This document shows positions 51,209 through 60,624 of a stretch of 64,000 nt of DNA, piece after piece (position 1 is the stretch's first letter; each line of letters begins with the position of its first letter). The notes under the pieces were generated by a model that had not been told where the DNA came from, did no database searches, and saw only the letters and a list, made by a program, of their open reading frames with translations. The translations under genes and the position numbers were made by a program. This stretch comes from Bacillota bacterium (GTDB lineage: Bacteria > Bacillota > Clostridia > Acetivibrionales > DSM-1351): the NCBI GenBank assembly GCA_023433945.1, contig JAEYTP010000094.1, positions 1 through 64,000 on the forward strand, given 5' to 3'.

Positions 51209-54107
51209 ATTGCGGGACATACTTCTTACTATTATCAGACATTGAGAATGCTGCTTTCACCACAGCTTCTGAAATAGTATCATAAGTAGTAATGACCTCA
51301 ATTCCTTCTTCTGCAAGCCTTTTGCTAGGGGCATCTCCTATTCTGAGAGTCAATACTCCATTGCAGTCAGATACTGCTTTGATTAGGCTATCAATCTTAC
51401 CATCATCATCACATTCTGAACCTGTACAGTATTTCTTTACTTGACGTTTTTCCACATAGGCTGCCTCACCATTTTTAAATTCATATATAAATAACTCCGT
51501 TGCATGCCCAAAATGCTGATCCACCAGTACTCCACTTTTTGAAAATACTGCAAACCTGAGGCTTTTAGAAGTAGCAGCATTTGTAATGTAAGGAGTACTG
51601 CTATTTGTGCTGTAAGGGATACTGCCAGTAGTATTGCAAGAGTTACTGCGGTTTATGTTGGCACTACAACTGGTGCTAGAAGAGCAAGCGCTGATAGAAC
51701 TGCACGTGCCACTTGAGCTACAAGTGCCGCTTATTTTGCACATGTCCCTCGTTTTATTGCTACTATTAACGCTACCAATTGTGCCATTGCTACTGGTATC
51801 GTCACAGCTTGTGTTAGCGAGGTAATTAGTGCTGTTACTAGAGCTAGAGCCACAGCTTGTGTTGTCCCCGCAGCTTCTAAATTCAATAGAACTGTCCATA
51901 TCCAGGGTGCCTACCGCATCTGCTCTACACTGTCTGCAATGATACATCTGATTGAGGTGTTCACCACATTTTTTTCTTAGCTTGTGCAATTCCTTGTTGC
52001 TTACGAGAGGAAGATTTTCAAAGACACTGCCTTTTACCGGGATAAGTGGCATTATATTTGAAACAAAGCAGCCAAGCTCCTTTACCTTTTTTACAACCTC
52101 TTCTACATGTGTATCATTAATACCCGTAAGTAGAACTGTATTTACCTTGCATACCACTCCCTTTGAAGATAGCAGCTTCAATCCTGCTAACTGATTTGCC
52201 AAAAGAATGGCAGCAGCAGTTTCACCTGTGTAGGTGGTACCCAAATAATCAATGTGCTTATAAATCTTTGCGCCAATAGCAGTATCTATTGCGTTGATAG
52301 TAACAGTTAAATGCGACACTCCCAGTTTTACAATCTCATTAGCATAGAAGGGAAGCATTAATCCATTGGTTGACAGACAAAATGTAATATTGGGGTCAGC
52401 TTTCCTAATGAGCGTCAACGTCTTATTGGTTTTCTCCCAATCGGCGAGTGCATCACCAGGGCCAGCAATACCCACAACAGATAAATTGGGCATTTTCTGT
52501 TTAACCGCTAAGAACTTCTCTAGAGCCTTCTCCGGAGTTAATATCTCAGATGCTACCCCTGGTCTGCTCTCGTTTGGACAGTCATATTTTCTGACACAGT
52601 AATTACAGCTTATATTACATTTTGGGGCCACTGGTAGGTGCATTCTGGCATGGCTGTGAGCATCTTTACTATAGCAGGGGTGCGTTGATGTTTTTACTGC
52701 TATACTATGGGACATGCCGGTAGAATTCTTTTCTACAAAGAATTGCTTATGTATACGTTCTCGAAAGCCCTCTTTTATTTCGAGCAGCTTATTGGTTATG
52801 CTATCTAGCAACTGTAGTGATCCCTCATACCCCAAGGTACGTATTCTTTGTCCACCAACTCTGTCATGTATTGGGAAAGTGCACCTAACAAGAGGAATAC
52901 CCGACTTTTCTTCAATTCTACGAGCATCCGAGCTTCCAATCATTATGTTAGCACCATGCGCTAGAGCATAGGTTTGTATGTTTTGAAAATCTGTATCGTT
53001 CAGGATAACATATTTGTCACTATCGGCTTTTTGAGTCACCATAACTATCTCATCAATAGCCTTGTAGCCAAGATTTGGACAGTTTGAGCCCGTAGCAACC
53101 ACCACCGGCATTATGCCGTTTTCACAGCACAGTCTAACTATTGAATAAACAAAATCAGGCTCGCCATAAACAACTGCTTTGCCTTCTCCATTGTATTTGT
53201 GGGAGTCGATCATTGCATCAAGGTATCGGCCCTTTTCCTTTTTTATGGCTTCAGGGATAGGTTTACCCGATATGATGCATAGCTGCTCAATTAATGCATT
53301 GGTATCTCTGATGCCAATTGGAAGATTTAATCTGATATATGGCACATTGTAAATATCGCTGAGATATTTGGCGGGTGATAACTTTTCCTCAACGAAGGTA
53401 CTTAGCTCAATGGTTGCTTTGGCACCTGCCATTTTAGATATTTCATAAATGGAGGTTCCCGAGGAGGGGAGCCTTTGGTATTGTTCATGATGCTCTCCAT
53501 CCAAGTTCTCAGATATATCAGGCAAAAGTATGTAGTCTATTTCAAACATTTCTAATAGCTGCCTTAGATAGCGCGTATCGGCAGGGGAGAGCAGAGAGGT
53601 AATGACGTTTACCTTTTCATTTGGAGTAGTATCCATTTTTACATTTTCGGTTATAGCTCTTAGCGCTGCCCAATAGCCTTCAAACTGGGTTCCGCCATAG
53701 CCTGCAGTCTGCACGGGAATAATATTGACATTACAATCGCTATTTGCTTCTTTAAAATTGTTAATAATTCTGCTGACATCCTCTCCGATAGTTTCTGCGA
53801 GACAAGTGGTGGCTACTCCTATGACCTCTGGTGAATACAGCTTAATCAGGTTTCGAATGCCTCTTATAAGATTGTCTTCTCCACCATATACTGTTCCGTG
53901 CTCTGTCAGGACAGAGGAGGCAATGTCAATAGGTTCATTATAATGTGTTGCCATGTGTCGTCTGATATATGTGCTGCACCCTTGCGAGCCGTGTAATATG
54001 GTCATACACTTGCGAATACCATAAAATGCGCTGACAGCCCCCATTGGCATACACATCTTACATGGATTTATATTTAAGTTTACGATATTTCCTTCCACTA
54101 TCCTCAC
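51207..54107 (-). CDS. nifB: NifN-NifB fusion with a Ser/Cys-rich linker and NifX-like domain
   Basis: This 966-residue fusion handles two steps of FeMo-cofactor assembly. Residues about 1-445 are NifN, the scaffold partner of NifE, with NPCKMCMPMGAVSAFYGI. Residues about 470-740 are the radical-SAM NifB, with CNISCNYC at about 495-502 (CX3CX2C), GPGDALADW, and CRQCRADAVGTL. Residues about 742-845 are low complexity, rich in Ser, Thr and Asn with nine Cys, coded by a 24-base tandem array. Residues about 847-966 are a NifX/dinitrogenase-cofactor domain with VLVDQHFGHATELFIYEF. Fusion of N and B is known in clostridia; the long Cys-rich linker is not something I recognise. The start is GTG at 54107, six bases after nifE. 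Confidence 0.9.
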   Translation of the reverse strand: MRIVEGNIVNLNINPCKMCMPMGAVSAFYGIRKCMTILHGSQGCSTYIRRHMATHYNEPIDIASSVLTEHGTVYGGEDNLIRGIRNLIKLYSPEVIGVATTCLAETIGEDVSRIINNFKEANSDCNVNIIPVQTAGYGGTQFEGYWAALRAITENVKMDTTPNEKVNVITSLLSPADTRYLRQLLEMFEIDYILLPDISENLDGEHHEQYQRLPSSGTSIYEISKMAGAKATIELSTFVEEKLSPAKYLSDIYNVPYIRLNLPIGIRDTNALIEQLCIISGKPIPEAIKKEKGRYLDAMIDSHKYNGEGKAVVYGEPDFVYSIVRLCCENGIMPVVVATGSNCPNLGYKAIDEIVMVTQKADSDKYVILNDTDFQNIQTYALAHGANIMIGSSDARRIEEKSGIPLVRCTFPIHDRVGGQRIRTLGYEGSLQLLDSITNKLLEIKEGFRERIHKQFFVEKNSTGMSHSIAVKTSTHPCYSKDAHSHARMHLPVAPKCNISCNYCVRKYDCPNESRPGVASEILTPEKALEKFLAVKQKMPNLSVVGIAGPGDALADWEKTNKTLTLIRKADPNITFCLSTNGLMLPFYANEIVKLGVSHLTVTINAIDTAIGAKIYKHIDYLGTTYTGETAAAILLANQLAGLKLLSSKGVVCKVNTVLLTGINDTHVEEVVKKVKELGCFVSNIMPLIPVKGSVFENLPLVSNKELHKLRKKCGEHLNQMYHCRQCRADAVGTLDMDSSIEFRSCGDNTSCGSSSSNSTNYLANTSCDDTSSNGTIGSVNSSNKTRDMCKISGTCSSSGTCSSISACSSSTSCSANINRSNSCNTTGSIPYSTNSSTPYITNAATSKSLRFAVFSKSGVLVDQHFGHATELFIYEFKNGEAAYVEKRQVKKYCTGSECDDDGKIDSLIKAVSDCNGVLTLRIGDAPSKRLAEEGIEVITTYDTISEAVVKAAFSMSDNSKKYVPQ
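51568..51885 (-). repeat. In-frame 24-nt tandem array encoding the NifN-B linker
   Basis: At least six consecutive 24-base units can be aligned from 51568 to 51735 on the plus strand. Period and frame yield 8-residue repeats such as STNSSTPY and NTTGSIPY. More degraded units continue to about 51885. Confidence 0.8.
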
Positions 54108-54113
54108 TTCTTT

Positions 54114-55466
54114 CTATGCATTATTTTGTATATGGTTCCAAACAGGGCTGTTGATTGAAAGATTAATCTCAGAGGTAAAATTCCTTATGCCCTCAAAACC
54201 AGCCAAGGGGTGTTTGCGCTCATGATTGTGATCACAAAAGGCAATACCTAGCTTATATGCAAGCGGCCTTTCCTTTACACCTCCTACCAGAATATCAGCC
54301 CCCTTATCCTTTATAAAAGCCTCTAGTTCTGCAGGATTTGCATCATCGAGAATAACGGTATCCTTATCAACAATGCTTTCAATAATCTGATAATCTTCCT
54401 TTTTACCAGTCTGGGTTCCGACTAAAACGGTCTTAATTCCAAGCTCATTGAATTGCCTTATTAGAGAAATTGCTTTAAAGCCTCCACCAACATAGATAGC
54501 AGCCTTCTTTCCGGTAAAGTTATCTCGATAGCCTTCAATAAATTGCTCAGCCATAACTTTTTCCCTTTGACACAACTCTCTAGCTCTTGAAATAACACAT
54601 TCATCCATAGTTGCATATGCTATTTTCATTATGGAATCAATGGTATCGTGTATACCGTAGAAGCTTACCTTTATAAACGGTATATCCAGTTCATCCTCCA
54701 TTCTCTTTGCCAGATATGTCATGGAGCCGGCACATTGTACTACATTAAGAGTTGCAGAGGGAGCCTCTAAAAGTTCATGGTACCTGGAGTCCCCGGTGAT
54801 TGTAGAAACAACCTTGACACCTATCTCTGTCATGTATTTCTTGACTATCCATAGCTCTCCGGCCAGATTAAAGTCGCCAAGTATATTGATTCCTTCGGTC
54901 TTACTGGCCTTCTTATGCGGTTTGATTAGTGACATAAGAGCGTCACACGCAAGCTTGTATCCCATAACCTTTGTACCTGAAAAACCAGAGGATTTGACAG
55001 GGATAACACGAATTGAGTACTTTTGCTCTGCAGCTCTGCACACAGCATCAATATCATCTCCGATTACACCTACAATGCATGTTGCGTATACAAAAATGAG
55101 CTTTGGGTGGTATGCAAGCATCAGCTCGTCAATTGCTGCTGCTAGCTTGCTTTCACCACCAAAAATAACATCCTTTTCTCTCATGTCAGTTGAAAAACTA
55201 TTCCTATATATTTCTTCATCACTAGAGAGACTGCCTCGTATGTCCCAAGTATAGCTCGCACAGCCAATGGGACCATGTACAATATGAAAGGCATCGGTGA
55301 TTGGATTGAGCACTACTCTCGCTCCGCAATATACACATGCACGTTGACTCACTGCACCCGAGATACTTTCAGCTTCGCACCGAATGCCGCTACCCATATT
55401 GCAGCCGGAGGAATATTTTATTGAGTTTTCTCTCTCATGCAGTATTTCTATTGTCGCGTTGTTCAT
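54114..55466 (-). CDS. nifE: FeMo-cofactor scaffold protein NifE
   Basis: This 450-residue NifD-like protein forms a tetramer with NifN for maturing the cofactor. It has CVYCGARVVLNPITDAFHIVHGPIGC (P-cluster-type Cys near 48-77 in shortened notation), YATCIVGVIGDDIDAV, and VQCAGSMTYLAKRM. The C-terminal CDHNHERKHPLAGFEG segment follows. The ATG at 55466 is preferred because GGGAG lies nine bases upstream; the ATG at 55475 abuts that site. It lies between nifK and nifN-B. Confidence 0.95.
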   Translation of the reverse strand: MNNATIEILHERENSIKYSSGCNMGSGIRCEAESISGAVSQRACVYCGARVVLNPITDAFHIVHGPIGCASYTWDIRGSLSSDEEIYRNSFSTDMREKDVIFGGESKLAAAIDELMLAYHPKLIFVYATCIVGVIGDDIDAVCRAAEQKYSIRVIPVKSSGFSGTKVMGYKLACDALMSLIKPHKKASKTEGINILGDFNLAGELWIVKKYMTEIGVKVVSTITGDSRYHELLEAPSATLNVVQCAGSMTYLAKRMEDELDIPFIKVSFYGIHDTIDSIMKIAYATMDECVISRARELCQREKVMAEQFIEGYRDNFTGKKAAIYVGGGFKAISLIRQFNELGIKTVLVGTQTGKKEDYQIIESIVDKDTVILDDANPAELEAFIKDKGADILVGGVKERPLAYKLGIAFCDHNHERKHPLAGFEGIRNFTSEINLSINSPVWNHIQNNA

Positions 55467-55501
55467 ACTATCCATCTCCCTATAGCCAACAATATTGTTT
55501 A

Positions 55502-56866
55502 TTACATAACCATTTCCATATCTTGATCGGAACAGTCCCTATCCTGTCGATCCATTAATGTATTGGTAATCATTTCTGCCAATCTGATAGCGCCCCTATA
55601 ACCAACAATAGGTAGGTATGAGTGTACATATCTGTCAATTATGGGGAAGCCCACCCTTACAAAAGGTATATCTTCGGCTTTTGCGATGTATTTACCGTGG
55701 GTTCCGCCCATAAGTAAATCCACTTTGTCGTTTTTAAGCCATTGATGGAGTTCAAACAAATCGCCTGATGCTTTTGCAATACAATCCTCGACCCCAAACT
55801 TCTCAAATAGCTCTTTAGCGAGGGTCTCGAAGCGCTCACCCGGAGTACCAGTTATTAGATACTTTGGAATCATTCCTAACTCAAGTACAAAAGCAGCTAT
55901 TCCAAGCACTGTGTCGGGGTCACCATATATCGCTACGGTTTTATTGTGAGTATAAGGATGAGTGTCTAGCATTATATCTAGCAGCTGACCTCTCTCTTCC
56001 TCAATCTCATAGGGCACTTCGTTCTTACTGAAGCGGGAAAGAGCCATTATGAAGTTATCTGTTGCATCTACACCAATAGGCAAAGGAAATGTTTTATAAT
56101 TTACTCCACATTGGCGTTTCAGTACATTTGCTTGCTCTGTAGTTGCTATTTCACCCAGAGCATAAGATACTTCACAGTTACCAAGGTCTATGATATCGCT
56201 AATGAGTGTACCACCCTTTGGATACATATCATAATTACCTGTCATAGGAGCATCGAGAACACCGCTTGTATCGGGCATCAATATATACTTAGTACCTAGC
56301 AGCTGCGCAAGTCTCTTTAGCTCGCGCATATCTCCAGGATTGATAAAACCAGGAAATATTGCAGCTTTGCCGTTTTTTGACTTCGTATTTCTTGAGAGAT
56401 ACTTTATAAAACCACATACCATATTTGAATACCCGGTGATATGAGAACCTACATAGCTTGGGGTATTGGTGTGAACCATGTACTTACCTTCAGGAATGTC
56501 AATATCATTGATATAGGAGCCTACGTCATCACCTATTGTTTCACTCAGACAGGTGGTATGTACTGCAATAATGTCCGGCTGGTATATCTCAAAAATATTT
56601 TTTGCTGCTGTTTTAAGATTTGAGCCTCCTCCGAAAACGGAAGCACCTTCTGTGAATGAGCTGGAGGAAGCAATAGCTGGTTCCTTGAAATGTCTGGTTA
56701 GATACATTCTGTGAAATGAACAGCAACCCTGTGAACCATGGCTGTGGGGCATGCACCTGTGTACTCCGAGTGCGGCATACATAGCACCAACAGGCTGGCA
56801 AGTCTTTGCAGGGTTAATTCTAAGTGCTGATCTTTCGGATACTTCTTTTGGTGTTAGATTAAGCAT
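55502..56866 (-). CDS. nifK: Nitrogenase MoFe protein beta subunit
   Basis: This 454-residue beta chain is short compared with proteobacterial NifK (about 510-520), which is normal for clostridia that lack the N-terminal extension. P-cluster Cys residues lie in INPAKTCQPVGAM, GSQGCCSFHRM and TTCLSETIGDD. ATG 56866 is used because GGAGGTGAAAAAC is upstream; it overlaps the nifD stop by eight bases, so NifD and NifK synthesis are coupled. Confidence 0.96.
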   Translation of the reverse strand: MLNLTPKEVSERSALRINPAKTCQPVGAMYAALGVHRCMPHSHGSQGCCSFHRMYLTRHFKEPAIASSSSFTEGASVFGGGSNLKTAAKNIFEIYQPDIIAVHTTCLSETIGDDVGSYINDIDIPEGKYMVHTNTPSYVGSHITGYSNMVCGFIKYLSRNTKSKNGKAAIFPGFINPGDMRELKRLAQLLGTKYILMPDTSGVLDAPMTGNYDMYPKGGTLISDIIDLGNCEVSYALGEIATTEQANVLKRQCGVNYKTFPLPIGVDATDNFIMALSRFSKNEVPYEIEEERGQLLDIMLDTHPYTHNKTVAIYGDPDTVLGIAAFVLELGMIPKYLITGTPGERFETLAKELFEKFGVEDCIAKASGDLFELHQWLKNDKVDLLMGGTHGKYIAKAEDIPFVRVGFPIIDRYVHSYLPIVGYRGAIRLAEMITNTLMDRQDRDCSDQDMEMVM

Positions 56867-58454
56867 GTTTTTCACCTCCAAATTGCAATGTCCCTTCAAG
56901 AGTAGGCGCAGTTTTCCAAGGTGCCTTTACATATCCCCATGCAGGAGTATAGATTCCCATAATAATATCTCTAGCAAAGTTTACTGCACCTTTAAAGCCG
57001 GCATATGGTCCGCTGTAATCATAGGAATGTAGCTGCCTAGATAATACACCATCTTTCTGAGCAATGTATTTATCCTTAATGCCTGAAAAGAATATATCGG
57101 GTTTTAAAAGCTTAAGTAATTCTTCTGTTTCAAAATGATTTAGATCATCCACTACAAATGACCCGGGAGCCATATCCTTCATCATTCCATCATATTGATT
57201 GAGAGGTATCTCTTCCTTCAGCATTTCAAAACGCTCAGGAGTAAGAAATATCTTGTATTTATCAGGCACAGGCTCAACAGTAATAGACTCAATGTTTTTA
57301 CTGTCAGCATCCTCTTTTATATCAGGAATAATATCTCTTCCTTCATAATCATCTCTATGAGCAAACTCATAGCCTGCCAGAATAGTGCTCACTCCAAGGT
57401 CATTTAACAGCATCTGATAGTGATGAGCTCTTGAGCCTCCAACATAGAGAGCAGCAGTCTTACCCTTGAGTTTTTCCCTGTAATGCTCCATGCTCTCAGA
57501 TATATCTTCAAGCTCTTCTGCAATAACCTCTTCAGTTCGTGCAATAAGCTCTTCGTCCCCAAAGTATTTGGCCATGTTTCGTAAAGATTTTATTGTGCTT
57601 TGAACGCCTATAAAGTTAACTTTAATCCAATTGGTTCCGTATTTGGTATTAAGCATTTCTGCTATATAGTTTATAGAACGGTGACACTGAACTACGTTTA
57701 AATCTGCGGTATGGGCATTTCTTAACTCTTCAAAGCTACCATCGCCTGTCATTACCGATATAATGTTGTAGCCTATTCTCTTGAGAATTCTCGAAATTTC
57801 CCAACCGTCACCACCGATATTATACTCACCTAGAATATTTATAGAGTATTTTTGAGGAGCATTATCTCCAGTGCCGATAATATGCTTGATGAGTCCATTG
57901 TTTGCAATGTGGTGACCACCCGACTGACTGACACCTTTATATCCTTCGCAGCTAAAAGCCAAAACCTTTTTTCCATACAATCTCTCTGATTCTGTAGCAA
58001 TAGCGTGTATATCATCGCCAATAAGACCTACCGGGCAGGTGGAACAAATCATGATACACTTTGGATCAAATATTTCTACTACTTCCTTTATGGCCTGCCT
58101 GAGCTTTTTTTCACCGCCAAATACTACGTCAGATTCCTGCATATCAGTTGAGAAACAGTATTCAAGAAAACTGACACCCTTTTCATCACTGACTGCTTTG
58201 TGCCTTCTGGTACCCCATGTATAAAAGGCGCAACCAATAGGTCCATGTGTTATAACTGCAACGTCTTTTAGAGGGGAGAGAACAACACCCTTACAGCCTG
58301 CATAACAACAGCCTCTGTGGGTCATTATTCCAGGAATTGCCCTAGTATTTGCAGATATGGCAGCAGGAGTTTCAGTTATCTCCACGATATGCTCTTTTCT
58401 ATTTTTATAAACCTTCGCACTATATTTATTTAGAATGGTTTCTTTTATTTGCAT
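56859..58454 (-). CDS. nifD: Nitrogenase MoFe protein alpha subunit
   Basis: This 531-residue alpha chain binds FeMo-cofactor. P-cluster ligands are in MTHRGCCYAGCKGVVLSP, THGPIGCAFYTWG and ICSTCPVGLIGDDI. The FeMo-cofactor Cys lies in NVVQCHRSINYIAEM and the His ligand near the end in QLHSYDYSGPYAGFKG. The chain contains the roughly 50-residue insertion (around 390-440) seen in clostridial NifD. AGGAGGTGAATTAG precedes ATG. It sits between nifI2 and nifK, the usual clostridial order. Confidence 0.97.
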   Translation of the reverse strand: MQIKETILNKYSAKVYKNRKEHIVEITETPAAISANTRAIPGIMTHRGCCYAGCKGVVLSPLKDVAVITHGPIGCAFYTWGTRRHKAVSDEKGVSFLEYCFSTDMQESDVVFGGEKKLRQAIKEVVEIFDPKCIMICSTCPVGLIGDDIHAIATESERLYGKKVLAFSCEGYKGVSQSGGHHIANNGLIKHIIGTGDNAPQKYSINILGEYNIGGDGWEISRILKRIGYNIISVMTGDGSFEELRNAHTADLNVVQCHRSINYIAEMLNTKYGTNWIKVNFIGVQSTIKSLRNMAKYFGDEELIARTEEVIAEELEDISESMEHYREKLKGKTAALYVGGSRAHHYQMLLNDLGVSTILAGYEFAHRDDYEGRDIIPDIKEDADSKNIESITVEPVPDKYKIFLTPERFEMLKEEIPLNQYDGMMKDMAPGSFVVDDLNHFETEELLKLLKPDIFFSGIKDKYIAQKDGVLSRQLHSYDYSGPYAGFKGAVNFARDIIMGIYTPAWGYVKAPWKTAPTLEGTLQFGGEKHA

Positions 58455-58477
58455 CTAATTCACCTCCTATTTGCCGA

Positions 58478-58855
58478 TTATTCTTCCGTCATCTGACCGT
58501 CCCTAACTCTGTAGGTTTCGAATATGGGTAACACAAAAATCTTTCCGTCACCTGGATTGCCTGTAATATTGGTATCCATAATTGTTTTTACTACTTTCCA
58601 GACATCTTCATCCTTAACTACAAGGGTAAATGCCCTTTTGGGTATCAGTCTACCAGCTTCCGTCATATGCTCTCCTGTGGGAGATGTGGGCAACTCGCCT
58701 GTATCAAGGACATACTGCAGGACATTTGCATCAACACTTTTTTTGCCTCTACCAAGTACCTTACGACAGGTAAATGCAGGGAAGCCACTGCTTGCTAATG
58801 CTTCTTTAGTCTGGTTTACTCTATTGAGTCTGACAATTGCCAAAACCTCTTTCAT
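58478..58855 (-). CDS. nifI2: GlnB-like nitrogenase regulator NifI2
   Basis: This 125-residue PII-family protein has MKEVLAIVRLNRVNQTKEALA at the start and the C-terminal GDGKIFVLPIFETYRVRDGQ. With NifI1 it controls nitrogenase activity by 2-oxoglutarate-dependent binding to the MoFe protein, as shown in methanogens. The T-loop region differs from GlnB and lacks a uridylylated Tyr motif. The position between nifH and nifD is diagnostic. Confidence 0.94.
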   Translation of the reverse strand: MKEVLAIVRLNRVNQTKEALASSGFPAFTCRKVLGRGKKSVDANVLQYVLDTGELPTSPTGEHMTEAGRLIPKRAFTLVVKDEDVWKVVKTIMDTNITGNPGDGKIFVLPIFETYRVRDGQMTEE

Positions 58856-58866
58856 AGCAACACCTC

Positions 58867-59193
58867 CTAAAGTCCCTTCTTTGCAGTACTGATGGTATAT
58901 GCTTCTTCTACTGGGGAAACGAATATTCTGCCATCACCAAAGTTACCATTTTCACCCGTCCTGGCAGTTCTCATAATTATCTTGACTACATCATCTTTGT
59001 CTTCATCATTTACAATCAGGATTAACATTTCTTTTGGAATCTCGTCGTAGTATACCTCTCCAACCTTTACACCCTTTTGCTTACCACGTCCGTAAACATC
59101 CATCTTTGTTACGGCTGGAAAACCCGCGGATAGCAATTCTGATAGAACTGCGCCTACTTTCTGCGGTCTGATTATTGCTCTAATCATTACCAT
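58867..59193 (-). CDS. nifI1: GlnB-like nitrogenase regulator NifI1
   Basis: This 108-residue PII-family protein starts MVMIRAIIRPQKVGAVLSEL and ends with GNFGDGRIFVSPVEEAYTI. It works with NifI2 in post-translational nitrogenase control. The ATG at 59193 follows GAAGGGAGTGA; a second ATG two codons later is also possible. The gap to nifH is 28 bases. Confidence 0.94.
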   Translation of the reverse strand: MVMIRAIIRPQKVGAVLSELLSAGFPAVTKMDVYGRGKQKGVKVGEVYYDEIPKEMLILIVNDEDKDDVVKIIMRTARTGENGNFGDGRIFVSPVEEAYTISTAKKGL

Positions 59194-59221
59194 AAAATCA
59201 CTCCCTTCAATATGAACAAAA

Positions 59222-60043
59222 TTAAAGATCAAGTATTCCGTGTTCCATCAGTATTTCTTCAAGCCTATCCTGTTTCATAGGCTTTGGAACCACAAACATA
59301 TCATTTCCGTCAATCGCTCTTGCAAGCTGTCTGTATTCATTTGCTTGAGTTGCACTAGCATCAAAGTCAATAACGGTTTTCTTGTTTATCTCAGCTCTCT
59401 GAACCATATTGTCTCTTGGTACGAAATGAATCATCTGGCTTCCAAGTTCTTTAGCAAATGCTTCTACCAATTCTTTTTCACCGTCAACTTTTCTGGAATT
59501 ACAGATAATTCCGCCTAAACGAACTCCACCGGTACTTGCATACTTCTGTATGCCCTTTGCAATGTTATTTGCTGCATATAATGCCATCATTTCACCACTT
59601 GCAACAATATAGATTTCTTGTGCCTTTCCTTCTCGAATTGGCATTGCAAAACCACCGCATACAACGTCACCAAGTACATCATAGAATACATAATCGAGTT
59701 CCTTTTCATAGGCTCCCAAACGTTCCAACAAACCAATCGATGTGATAATTCCTCGTCCTGCACAGCCTACGCCTGGTTCAGGACCGCCTGATTCAACGCA
59801 TTTGATACCTGCAAAGCCCTTTTTCATAACCAAATCCAGTTCGATGTCTTCACCCTCTTCTCTCAGAGTGTCTAGTACCGTTTGCTGTGCAAGGCCACCT
59901 AATAATAACCTCGTTGAATCTGCCTTTGGGTCGCAGCCTACTACCATTATTTTTTTGCCCATTTCACCCAAGCCTGCAGTTAGGTTTTGTGTTGTAGTAG
60001 ATTTGCCTATACCACCTTTTCCATAAATCGCTACCTGTCTCAT
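59222..60043 (-). CDS. nifH: Nitrogenase iron protein
   Basis: This 273-residue Fe protein is the ATP-dependent electron donor to MoFe protein. P-loop GKGGIGKST lies at residues 8-16. The shared 4Fe-4S cluster ligands are Cys94 (GVGCAGRG) and Cys129 (DVVCGGFAMP); Arg97 is the site ADP-ribosylated in other organisms. ATG 60043 is chosen with AAAGGATG upstream, in preference to a GTG at 60052. It is the first gene of the nif operon, behind a promoter and a leader terminator. Confidence 0.97.
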   Translation of the reverse strand: MRQVAIYGKGGIGKSTTTQNLTAGLGEMGKKIMVVGCDPKADSTRLLLGGLAQQTVLDTLREEGEDIELDLVMKKGFAGIKCVESGGPEPGVGCAGRGIITSIGLLERLGAYEKELDYVFYDVLGDVVCGGFAMPIREGKAQEIYIVASGEMMALYAANNIAKGIQKYASTGGVRLGGIICNSRKVDGEKELVEAFAKELGSQMIHFVPRDNMVQRAEINKKTVIDFDASATQANEYRQLARAIDGNDMFVVPKPMKQDRLEEILMEHGILDL

Positions 60044-60076
60044 AAAATCCACATCCTTTCTTAAAAAAGGTAAAAC

Positions 60077-60129
60077 AAAAAAGAGCCATAAAGAAATCTC
60101 ACGTCTTAGTGATAATTTATTTACGACTC
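60077..60129 (-). promoter_or_regulatory. nifH: Leader terminator (attenuator) of the nif operon
   Basis: On the nif-coding strand GAGUCGUAAA (60129-60120) pairs over ten bases with UUUAUGGCUC (60092-60083), with G-U pairs, around an inner AAAU..UCAC/GUGA..AUUU hairpin. Six U residues follow at 60082-60077. It stands about 20 bases before the nifH ribosome site. The 5' arm can instead form ACGA-GGGAG-UCGU with the bases just upstream, a short alternative hairpin. This arrangement suggests regulated termination. Confidence 0.65.
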
Positions 60130-60175
60130 CCTCGTCATCTTTTTTGAATAGTGTTTAATTTGTACTATGAATACT

Positions 60176-60204
60176 ATTATAAAGGTAAATTGTGGTATCA
60201 ACAA
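60176..60204 (-). promoter_or_regulatory. Promoter of the nif operon
   Basis: On the minus strand TTGTTG at 60204-60199 is 17 bases from TATAAT at 60181-60176. A start near 60169 would give a leader of about 125 bases. No -24/-12 sigma-54 sequence was seen. Confidence 0.6.
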
Positions 60205-60270
60205 TGAACTCAATTGTATATTTATGGAAGAAAAATGAACTGTAATTTGGATAAATTGCACAAATTATTA

Positions 60271-60624
60271 TTAAAACTTCTTAAATGCAAAAAATACTGC
60301 CCCAAGAATACAAACAAACGATAGCAAGTAATTAAGCTTGAAGCCTTCTTTTAAATAAAATACCGAAAAGAATCCGAAAACTACTAATGTTATGGCCTCT
60401 TGAATTATTTTTAGCTGAGCAGTATCAAAATCTCTTGAAGCAATTCTATTTGCAGGTATCATGAAGCAGTACTCAAAGAATGCAATTCCCCAGCTAATCA
60501 AGATAATGATGGGGAGAGAGGTTGAAGTATCCTTAAAGCGAAGATTTCCGTACCATGCAAAGGTCATAAATATGTTTGAAATTACGAGCAACAAAAACGG
60601 CCAAAATTTGATTATAGATGACAT
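60271..60624 (-). CDS. DUF486 (DMT-superfamily) small membrane protein
   Basis: This 117-residue protein has four helices and the DUF486 signature SNIFMTFAWYGNLRF and SWGIAFFEYCFMIPANRIA. The EGFKLNYLLSFVCILGAVFF segment closes it. Relatives belong to the drug/metabolite transporter superfamily but have no assigned substrate. ATG 60624 is preceded by GGAAGGATAG. It lies upstream of and in the same direction as the nif operon, but no shared transcript is implied, as the nif promoter lies upstream of nifH. Confidence 0.88.
   Translation of the reverse strand: MSSIIKFWPFLLLVISNIFMTFAWYGNLRFKDTSTSLPIIILISWGIAFFEYCFMIPANRIASRDFDTAQLKIIQEAITLVVFGFFSVFYLKEGFKLNYLLSFVCILGAVFFAFKKF

Noticed and set aside
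60077..60129. ANTAR antiterminator target in the nifH leader
   Set aside because: The inner hairpin has a six-base loop with G at position four but U rather than A at position one, and the second required hairpin has a five-base loop. It was kept only as an unassigned attenuator.
60176..60260. Sigma-54 promoter before nifH
   Set aside because: No GG...GC -24/-12 element was seen upstream of nifH; a sigma-A-like promoter fits better.
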